Source: Dactylonectria macrodidyma (Eukaryota; Ascomycota; Sordariomycetes; Hypocreales; Nectriaceae). Taken from it: a stretch of DNA of 64,000 nt. The stretch covers positions 2,170,001-2,234,000 of the forward strand of contig JAGMUV010000006.1 in assembly GCA_020744425.1 (NCBI GenBank), written 5' to 3'. Every line of letters starts with the position of its first letter. Position 1 is the first letter of the stretch. The position numbers were made by a program, and so were the translations under genes. The notes under the pieces were generated by a model. It was given only the letters and a program-made list of their open reading frames with translations. It had not been told where the DNA came from and searched no databases. Below are positions 55,306-64,000 of the stretch, piece by piece.

Positions 55306-58300
55306 ATGGCGCCCTCGTACATCCAAATTCCCTCGAGGGAAGCTGGTCAAGGGGCTGCATTGGTAGCTCCGAAAAGCGCCGCCCACATGGCCACTACGAC
55401 GCTCCGCGTAGAAGGCATGACGTGAGTTCTTGCCGTAGCTTAACCCTCGACTATTCCGAGCTACCGACCACCCGCGCTGGTCGCACTCGACGAATCTGAA
55501 CATTACACTAACACGCATCCTCTCCCAACAGTTGCGGCGCATGCACTTCTGCCGTTGAAGCTGGCTTCAAGGGCGTCAGTGGTGTCGGCAACGTCTCCGT
55601 GAGCCTCGTCATGGAGCGCGCAGTTGTCCACCACGACCCGCAGGTCATCACCGCATCCGAGGTCCAAGAAATCATTGAGGATCGCGGCTTCGACGCCGAA
55701 GTTCTCGCCACCGACCTCCCCAGCCCTGCCGTTGCCCGATTCGACAGCAAGACCAAAAATGAAGACGATGGCCTCGTGACGACGACCGTGGCCGTTGAGG
55801 GCATGACGTGTGGCGCCTGCACCTCGGCCGTTGAGGGCGGCTTCAAGGACGTCGCTGGTGTCAAGCATTTTAGCATTTCGCTGCTTTCCGAACGAGCCGT
55901 CATCGAACACGACCCGACTCTTCTCTCCGCCGAGAAAATTGCAGAACTCATCGAGGACCGTGGCTTTGGGGCCGAGATCGTGGACTCCGTCAAGGCCGAG
56001 CCTTCGTCCAAGGCACCCGAGCGCTGCAACAACATTGCCGCGACTACAGTGGCCATCGAAGGAATGACGTGTGGCGCCTGCACCTCGGCTGTGGAAGGAG
56101 GGTTCAAGGGCGTGGACGGTGTTCTCAAATTCAATATCAGCTTGCTCGCGGAGCGGGCCGTGATTACACACGACGTTACGAAACTCTCACCCGAGGATAT
56201 TCTCGAAACGATCGAAGACCGAGGGTTCGACGGAGAAATCTTATCCACGCAATTCACCGACGACATCCAGGCTGGGTCATCAAAATTGCAGTTCAAATTG
56301 TATGGCGCCTCAGATGCCACTGTGGCGCAATCTCTGGAAGCTGCATTGTTAGCGTTGCCTGGTATCGACTCCGCGTCTGTCAATCTGGCCTCGTCCCGTC
56401 TTACCGTCACCCACCAGCCCGATGTCATTGGCCTGCGTGGAATCGTCGAGGCCGTGGAAGCCGAGGGTCTCAACGCACTTGTCGCAGACAACCACGACAA
56501 CAATGCGCAGCTCGAGTCCCTAGCTAAGACGCGAGAGATTAACGAGTGGCGGACCGCCTTTCGGACCTCACTGGCCTTTGCGATCCCTGTCTTCATCATT
56601 GGCATGATTCTCCCTATGCTTATCCCGGCGCTTGATTTTGGAAGCATTAAACTGTTACCCGGTCTGTATCTCGGCGACGTCATCTGCTTGGTTCTGACAA
56701 TACCAATCCAATTCGGCATTGGAAAGCGGTTCTACGTGTCTGCGTACAAGTCTATCAAGCATGGCTCCCCCACCATGGATGTACTCGTCATCCTCGGCAC
56801 ATCGTGCGCCTTTTTCTTTAGTCTTTTAACCATGGGCGTGTCGTTGATTGTCCCCCCTCATACAAGGCCGAGCACCATTTTCGACACCAGTACGATGTTG
56901 ATCACTTTCATCACGTTGAGCCGTTATCTCGAGAACAGTGCCAAGGGCCAGACCTCAAGAGCGCTCTCCCGCCTCATGTCGCTGGCCCCCTCGATGGCGA
57001 CCATCTACGCGGATCCAATTGCTGTTGAAAAGGCCAGTGAACGCTGGGCAGACTCGAGAGCCCTGGAGACCCCGAGAACATCCGAGACACCAGGGATCAG
57101 CGCCTCGGCATACGAAGAAAAGGTCATTCCTACAGAACTGCTTCAGCTTGGTGACATTGTTGTCATTCGGCCTGGCGACAAGCTTCCCGCAGATGGAGTT
57201 TTGCTCCGCGGCGAGACCTATGTCGATGAGAGCATGGTAACAGGAGAAGCCATGCCTGTGCAGAAGCGGGTGGGAGACAACATCATCGGCGGCACTGTCA
57301 ACGGTGATGGTCGGATCGACTTCCGAGTCACCCGTGCTGGCCGAGACACGCAGCTCAGCCAGATTGTCAAGCTAGTTCAGGATGCGCAAACCACCCGGGC
57401 TCCGATCCAGCAGCTTGTCGACACCCTTGCGGGCTATTTTGTCCCTACAATTCTCATCCTCGGTTTCATTACCTTCCTCGCCTGGATGGTACTCAGCCAT
57501 GTGCTGCCAAACCCTCCCAAGATCTTCCTCCAAGACGCTAGTGGCGGCAAGATCATGGTTTGTGTGAAGCTATGCATTTCCGTCATTGTCTTTGCCTGTC
57601 CTTGCGCTCTGGGTTTGGCTACTCCGACCGCCGTCATGGTCGGCACGGGTGTGGGTGCTGAGAATGGTATCCTCATCAAAGGCGGCGCAGCACTGGAGAG
57701 AACCACCAAGGTCACGCAGATTGTTTTGGACAAGACCGGCACCATCACTTACGGTAAGATGAGTGTTGCCGAGTCGAACCTAGAGGGCGACTGGGAGGAT
57801 AACGAGCGTCGACGTCGGCTCTGGTGGACCGTCGTGGGTCTCGCAGAAATTGGCAGCGAGCACCCTGTGGGCAAGGCTATTCTAGCCGCTGCTCGAAGGG
57901 AGCTCGACCTAGACGTCGACGGCACTATCGAGGGCAGCACCGGCGAGTTCAAGGCCGCTGTTGGCAAGGGTGTCAACGCTCTAGTCGAGCCAGCGACGGC
58001 GGAGCGCTCTCGTTACCGTGTTCTCCTTGGAAACGTGGCATATCTGCGAGACAACGGCGTCGAGGTCCCTGAGGATGCAGTTGATGCCTCGGAGCAAATT
58101 AACTCGACTGCGAGCAGGGCTCCATCCAAGACTCCCACCGCCGGTACCACCAACATCTTTGTCGCGATCGACGGCCAGTATACCGGCCATCTTTGCCTGG
58201 CAGACTCCATCAAGGAGGGTGCCAAGGCAGCCATCTCGGTCCTCCACCGCATGGGTATCAAGACGGCCATTGTGACGGGTGATCAGAGATCAACGGCGCT

Positions 58301-58928
58301 GGCAGTAGCTGCGGCCGTGGGCATCGCGCCAGACAACGTCTACGCTGGTGTCAGCCCTGATCAAAAGCAAGCCATCCTCAAGCAGCTCCAGGCTCAGGGC
58401 GAGATTGTCGGTATGGTGGGCGACGGCATTAACGACTCCCCTGCGCTCGCCACGGCAGACGTCGGCATCGCCATGGCCAGCGGTACGGACGTGGCCATGG
58501 AGGCGGCCGACGTTGTGCTGATGCGCCCGACCGACCTCATGGATATTCCCTCGGCGCTGCACCTGTCGCGCAGCATCTTCCGCCGCATCAAGATGAACCT
58601 CGCGTGGGCATGCATGTACAACGCTATTGGACTGCCCATCGCCATGGGCTTCTTCCTACCCCTCGGCTTCCACATGCACCCCATGATGGCTGGCTTCGCC
58701 ATGGCCTGCAGCAGCGTCAGCGTCGTCGTCAGCAGTCTGCTCCTCAAGACCTGGAAGCGCCCAAGCTGGATGGACGAGGAGGCCGAGCCCAAGGGTGGCT
58801 TGCGCTGGATGGGCGGCCGCGGCATCGTAGGGTGGTTCCGCGAGACGTTTGGCAGGACGAGAGGTGCCAGCAAAGAATCTGGCTATGTGCCGCTGGATGA
58901 TTTGGAGGCCGCCGAGGGGCGCGCTTGA
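55306..58928 (+). CDS. CCC2: Copper-transporting P1B-type ATPase
   Basis: Exons 55306-55421 and 55532-58928; 1170 residues. Three heavy-metal-binding domains have GMTCGAC motifs (CxxC at residues 40-43, 132-135, 219-222). A fourth fold-like repeat (about 270-340) lacks the cysteines. Transport core: TGEAMPV actuator loop, CPC metal-binding motif at 728-730, DKTGT phosphorylation site at D772, SEHPVG nucleotide-binding motif and the GDGINDSPAL hinge. The final helices (MNLAWACMYNAIGLPIAMGF...MACSSVSVVVSSLLL) match Cu+-ATPases. It pumps Cu+ from the cytosol into the secretory pathway to load multicopper oxidases. Splicing falls inside the first GMTCGAC motif, which confirms the exon junction. 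Confidence 0.97.
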
Positions 58929-60164
58929 TAAATATAGCGATTGTATGCTCGTTGTCCATATAGATTAGATACCTCTCAGCGTTTGTCAGATTTGGGTTGG
59001 AGTATTTCGTTTTTAGTTGAGTTCAAAAGATCAGGCATTTCCAAATTCACAATTCGAACGCGCGCCACGGCCTCTTTTCTACTTTGCTTTGTTCTCTGTG
59101 CTCACAGCCCCTTATCTCGGCTCTGAGCCCATGTCGCGCAATTATTACCATCTCGTGGAGTGGTTGTCGGGTGGTGCTCGTATGTTTGGTGGTGCGTGCT
59201 CGACTTGTGGTTTCGCTTGTGGCATCATGGTTACCCTATACTTCCATTTTTTTTGCGGATGGTTGGAGGCGAGGCGAGTTGGGTCGCTCGATTTTGGGGC
59301 CTTGGGGCCGGCGACATGGCTGATTTTGAGGATGACCTGGTATTATTCTGTGATTTATGGCTGAGGCGTAAGGTTGATTGAGGCAGGGCGATATTTCTGA
59401 CGTTTGTGGTGTAACTTTATTTTGCGATCCATAGTTTCCCAACACCTCGTCCAAACTTTCTCAACTTTCACACGTTTCATTATTTGGCGGATTCTTGACA
59501 CTTGTCACTCTCGTTACCGTTTCCATCTCTGCCCAATTTGATGATTTCTCGTATCGAGTAACTATCGCGAAAGTCATCCACAATGGACATTGTGCGACAC
59601 CCGATGAGTGAGTCTGGGTCGTAGTACTGATGAAACTTTGGTATAATCGGGTCTTACTGTAATGGAGCAACACTCAGAGAGACATTGGTTTGAATGTAAA
59701 TCATGGCACCGTTTTTTCCATGCCCTTTCTCACCGAGGATGCCTATCCTCTTAGAATCCTATCGTATGTTACCTACTATACACCTAGATATCAAATGATG
59801 CAGCTCCAAGCCGTTCCTTTTCAAAGGGTGTGTGCATCCTAATTCCCAAGTACACTACTGATGATGGTACCCATGTAACCAAATGAACCAAAAACGCAAA
59901 GAACGAGAAATGATGAATCAGACTTGGTCAACTTTGCCGGCCGTATGTCATGTCATCTAGAGCGACTCGTTCCCCGGGGAAAAGTCGAACTGTTGGATGT
60001 TTCCGTGTGCTTCGTAGCTTCCATTACCCCCACACTTGTATCCTCCGTATAGCGGCCTGAATCGCCGTCAGGGAAGGGGTTTCCTTGTATGTGACTTGTC
60101 GCTTCATCGGTTATGCCGCCTCTGGTTCCTCTCGGGGTGATTTGCGACTTGTGGTTCTCGACAT
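58929..60164. other. Convergent 1.2-kb 3' region
   Basis: Tail-to-tail gap between CCC2 and the glycosyltransferase. It is AT-rich and contains no supportable gene. Confidence 0.5.
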
Positions 60165-61979
60165 TCACTTCTTGTCGCCTGACACGGGTTCTAGTGTGTC
60201 TGTAGTCTCTGGGGTCTTGTCTTTCGTTGAGGCGGGGTGCGTCTTCTCTCCGCCAAGGAGCTCCTGTTCCCATTTCTTGCACATGGTCTGATAATTGATC
60301 CACTTGCCGCCGTCTTCGTCCGACCAACCACCACCCATATCGTCGGTGAGGGTATCAGAATCTGGGTATTTCGTCTTGTGTACCCAATAGCGTCCCCCGA
60401 TGGGCTTGTCGGAGATGCGGTGGTCTTTTTGCAGGTTCTTGACCGCGGCCTTGACGAGCGAGCGAGCAAAGGGATAGAACCAAAACTTGGTGTACTGCTC
60501 CTCGATGACATCTTTGTCTCCGGTGACATGCCAAAGAGCCCAAATGTGCTTGGTGACGAAGTTGGTGCCCAAGACGATGTCGCGAATCCAATCTTTGGAC
60601 GTGGAGCCGGGGTGAGCCTCGGGGATATCGTCGTATATCTTGCTTAGTGCCTTTTCAATCTTCTTGGGCATCTCGATAGGATAAGGCTTAAAATCATCGC
60701 CCAACTTGAACATGTCCTTTTCCATCATAGCTGTGGGAGTTTTGGTACCACTGTAATGGATCCAGTCGACAAAGGGCTCATATCCAGCCTTGGTTTGGAA
60801 CATGGAAGACTCGTATTCAATGCCCACATGGAACTCAATCTTTTCTTGCTTGTTATAAACGCGGGGAAGTTTTCGGTCGCTTGGGCCACCAGAAACCTTG
60901 CCGTCCTTGGACATCTTCAGTGACCGGAAGTACTCCTGTCGACCCCAGACATTGGCGAGATAGTACTGGTCCGAGTCCTTCCACCGGTAGTCGGGGTCCC
61001 AGGTGACTAAAATTTCGTACATGGTAGCCGAAACATAGTCGCGCATGTGGCTGGCGGGTCCTATCAGGGTACCCGAGTTCAACCACTTGGGAAGCATGTT
61101 GGGCATCTCCCCGTTTCCAGTTTTAGGACCAAATGCCTTTTCAGGCAGGTTGGATGGGGGAACGGCCCAGCATCGAGGGGCATCCCAGTTGATGGGCCAG
61201 CAGATCTTGTCAGGGCCGAAGTAGAGAGTCGTGTGGAGATCCTTCTCGAAGAGTTGGTCCATGGTAAGACCAAAGCGCTTGGCAGTTCTCTTGTTCTCAC
61301 GCTCCATAACCTTGAAATAACGCTCTAGCATAATATCGGGAGGCAATTGGAGAATAACGTCGTAACCGTCGACAATGAGGACGATGTCGTCATCTTCCTC
61401 GGAAGGGAGGGAGTTTAAGTATCGCTCAATTGCGCGCAACTTGGCGAGATGGGTGGCGGAAGCATCGAGGAGACCGGTGCCATTCCAGCCCATCAAGGCC
61501 GGGACAGGGTAACGGTTGGCGGCACTGGAGATGAGGTTGAAACATAGGCGTCGGTTGTTGCCGCTGGCGGGGATCAGGTAATGGAACTGAGAGGTTTTAA
61601 TGGCATCCACTGGGATAGTAGGGGATTCTGAGTTAGTATCATCCGTCTCCTCATTTTGGCTGGCCTTGTCATCGCTTTCGGCTTCAGAGGTAGTCTGAGA
61701 TCCGGGAGTCTTGGTATTAGATGCTGAGTCTTGGGAATTGTCTGCGCCGTAGCCGGGGACGATATTCTTGAATCGCTGCTAAAGAAAGAACACGCTCTAG
61801 TTAGTTGGGTGATCTAGACACACGCCCCTTGGTGCGTGGGATTGGCCGTACAGCGAACTCGAGGGAATGGCTGAACTCACTGTATCTATTGAGGGCGACG
61901 AGTAGAACACGATTAGGACAACGAAGAGGAAACCAAAGGCGAGGAACAGGTTTCGCCGCTGAGGCGGTTGGCCGAACAT
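60165..61979 (-). CDS. Type II membrane glycosyltransferase-like protein
   Basis: Minus-strand exons 61979-61881 and 61778-60165; 570 residues. The first exon encodes a short basic tail (MFGQPPQRRN) and one helix (LFLAFGFLFVVLIVFYSS), a signal anchor. A Ser/Thr/Glu-rich stem follows, then a catalytic domain beginning at FHYLIPASGNNRRLCFNLI. The DGYD motif at about residues 170-173 (VLIVDGYDVIL) resembles the metal-binding DxD-type centre of GT-A transferases, as in fungal relatives of the PLOD/collagen glucosyl-galactosyltransferase domain. Conserved blocks WLNSGTLIG and DPDYRWKDSDQYYLANVW support this. Donor and acceptor are unknown. A Golgi/ER lumenal location is inferred. The C-terminal tail is acidic and disordered. 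Confidence 0.85.
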
Positions 61980-63121
61980 GATGGCGACCTCAAAGCCCTA
62001 AGGCCTGAATGAATGAATGTAGGAATTAGGGGAGCCACTGGGAGAAGGAATGAATGGACAGGTAGGTGTAGGATTCAGGATCAAGAAAGTGAATGAACAG
62101 ATGACTGCCGACGGAATTGAGAAAGCCTGGGTGGTTCAGGTCTCAGCTGCCGTCGGCGGAGGGGTGAAGGAGGGACGGGGAGTAAAAGTATTTAGGTACC
62201 AAAAGTGCACAAGGGGAAAGCGACAGGGTACCATGGGGACAATGGAGAGGACGGACAAGCAGGGGAAATGAGAAAGAATAAAGAGTAGGCAAGAGGAAGA
62301 AGTGGTTTGAGGGACAGGGAGGAAGGAAGATCGGAGGCGGCACGAGCAGGGTAGAGGCTATACGTAGTAGGATGAGTGAGGCCTAAGGAAAGAAATACTA
62401 CATGAATGGCTGTGTATGATACAGTGACCGTGTCGGGCAGAAGAGGATAATCATGGCGTTTACGGAGTACGTACATAGTAGTAACAAGCCTGTCAGCAAC
62501 AGACATGGACGATGGAACATGGAGATGGGATACTTAAGGCAGAGACGGACATGGATTACAGGGCTAACAAAGCCGGGATCGCTTGCAGGGCTGGATCATG
62601 GATGGGACGAGGAGGAGCAGGAGGAAAGAACGGACCAACAAGCACAGAGCAATCATATTCCGACGAAACCGCCTGGCACTGAGGCTGTGAGACTGGCAGA
62701 CGACGACAAGGAACAGTGGAGCGAAGGAAGGAATCCCCAGCAGCCACCTTCCCGCCGATGGTGCGACAATGCAGGCGCAAAGGAAAGTTGCGGCATCTAC
62801 ATGATCCCAGGGGTGGATGGGCGACAAGGGCATGCACCCGTACGTGTGCGAGACGGCGGGCAGGTGCCCGATTGATAGGCGCTGAGTAGCCGGAAGGCGC
62901 AGTGGAGGAGGGCTACCTGTAAGCCCACCAACACACTGGAGGCCCCAGGTGGGAAGGAGGTGCTGCTGCACTTGCTCCATCCTTAGACGACGAATGTAAC
63001 CTGAGATAGCAGGCATTGCCAAGCGTTGCTGGCGTTGAAGACCGATGGCGTCGCTCCTCCAGCGCACGTGTTCGGGAGCCGCTGTTGACTGGCATCTAAA
63101 TCTGGAACTTGTGTGCTTTAG

Positions 63122-63159
63122 ACTTACGGCTAGCTGGGGAAGCTAGCCGCCCTGTAAGT
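63122..63159. repeat. Imperfect hairpin with 8-bp perfect core
   Basis: The core GGCTAGCT-GGGGA-AGCTAGCC is flanked by ACTTAC on the left and GTAAGT on the right. Five extra bases (GCCCT) sit in the right arm. The total is 14 paired bases. Confidence 0.8.
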
Positions 63160-63201
63160 TGTGATATCATTGTCCAGCCAGCCTCAGCTCTGCACGCGAT
63201 G

Positions 63202-63231
63202 TTTTTTTTTATTTTTTTTTATTTTTTTTTA
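63202..63231. repeat. (T9A)3, 10-bp phased T-tract
   Basis: Three exact 10-bp units of nine T and one A in a row, a repeat length close to one DNA helical turn. Confidence 0.95.
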
Positions 63232-63695
63232 CTTGGCTGCGACATTTCGATGCCTGCGTTTGCAACTGAACAGTCATGTTTCTGTCTGCCTTTCATTGTA
63301 ATAGTGCTACCGAGTTACATTGTTCTGAACCCCGAGAGAGATGCTCTCTTACAGTTGTCTAGCAGCATCTAGCACCAATGCTAGCCCCAGTCATTTCCGC
63401 CATGCCTGGCCGACCCCCAAAGGCACCACAGGTGGGGTTCAAGCGGTTTCTGTTTGCTTTGGAGCATCGAGCACTTCAATGGAGCGTCTTTCAACACATC
63501 AGCGCTAGGTCTTCTCTGTTTATTAAGAAAAGGCCCAATGTTGGCAAAATGATTGCAGCCGCAATCTTAATTATGAGGACTTTGGTACATATCATTAGTT
63601 ATCATTAGCTTTACTGCTTAATCAGAGGTTCAATGGTTGTGGTTCATTGAAAGCCATCAACAATTGCGGACTGCGTCACGTTCCTAGCCTCAACT

Positions 63696-63731
63696 CCCCG
63701 AACACCATCATACCCCCGAACACCATCATTC
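63696..63731. repeat. 18-bp tandem duplication
   Basis: Two copies of CCCCGAACACCATCAT plus two bases, in direct tandem. It is non-coding. Confidence 0.9.
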
Positions 63732-63909
63732 GCACTTCAGCTCCCTTGGATATCCCGCCGATGGCCCAGAGCCCTGAAAATCCTACTGATTTTCGTATTT
63801 ACTTGCGCTTCTACAATTTTCATCACAGCCGCTAATATACAAAGTATACGTCCGTGCCATTAGCACCCATACTCTATGCCGCCCTGCCAATGTACGCTCG
63901 CTATACGCC

Positions 63910-64000
63910 TTACCAATCGTAAAACACATCGTCCCAAAGCTTGTACTGTTTCCAGATCTGAATAGGAGCTTGTAGACCGACAAATCCACCCCGTCTCCTA
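63910..64000 (-). CDS. 3' tip of a gene running out of the window
   Basis: On the minus strand the last 91 bases read open to a TAA at 63912-63910. They encode a C terminus ending APIQIWKQYKLWDDVFYDW. The aromatic-rich, compact tail looks like real protein, such as the end of a membrane or enzyme family member, but I cannot name the family. An alternative is that the exon ends just before GTAAGG, which overlaps the stop, and continues in another exon. Confidence 0.5.
   Translation of the reverse strand, partial: RRRGGFVGLQAPIQIWKQYKLWDDVFYDW

Larger units (their letters stand above)
61980..63909. other. Gene-free right flank
   Basis: 1.9 kb without a supportable gene. It holds the glycosyltransferase promoter and leader. 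It also has a 38-bp imperfect hairpin (63122-63159) and a phased T9A tract (63202-63231). Near the end is an 18-bp tandem duplication (63696-63731). Confidence 0.5.

Noticed and set aside
1..64000. CRISPR arrays, rRNA genes, other tRNAs and 5S rRNA
   Set aside because: No spaced direct repeats, no rRNA-like sequence and only one tRNA structure were recognised by eye. A covariance-model scan would be needed to exclude small RNAs.

Overview
The window reads as nuclear DNA of a filamentous ascomycete, most likely a sordariomycete and plausibly Hypocreales. Genes sit on both strands and are split by short introns (mostly 45-80 nt, GTRAGT-type donors, CTAAC-like branch sites). The gene set is typical of the group: a NUC-2/PHO81 phosphate sensor, the COP9 signalosome, a RAX1-type RGS protein, and acyltransferase-3 and type II glycosyltransferase membrane proteins. 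There is no bacterial, viral or organellar signature. The order is inferred from gene style, not from a marker gene. For nearly every spliced model below, the exon lengths sum to an intact reading frame.

Left part (1-16.5 kb): a phosphate-signalling SPX-ankyrin-GDPD gene and a PPR-like gene lie on the minus strand. They are followed by a plus-strand run: a CZIB/UPF0587 protein, an RNase P/MRP Rpr2-SNM1-type subunit, ZPR1 and a small single-pass membrane protein. An intron-containing tRNA-Leu(UAG) gene is divergent from SEN54, which encodes a subunit of the endonuclease that removes tRNA introns.

Middle (16.5-38 kb): gene-poor. A 4.6 kb gene-free stretch leads into a nuclear-looking protein of unknown function that has a duplicated domain and a 969-nt GC-AG intron. 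Next come an arrestin-like gene and then a divergent pair with an accessory character. One member carries a retropepsin-like Asp-Ser-Gly motif; the other is a 1520-residue acidic, low-complexity protein with no recognised domain. This pair is the best candidate here for something undescribed.

Right part (38-64 kb): dense housekeeping genes. These are RPS2 (three exons of identical length), the sulfurtransferase TUM1, then APC11 - CHK1 - UBC11. That trio places the RING subunit of the anaphase-promoting complex, its E2 partner and a checkpoint kinase within 4.3 kb. They are followed by RPL31, a RAX1-like RGS protein, CSN7, an acyltransferase-3 membrane protein, a CCC2-type copper ATPase and a type II membrane glycosyltransferase. 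The window ends in gene-free DNA with an unusual hairpin/T-tract element and the 3' tip of one more minus-strand gene.
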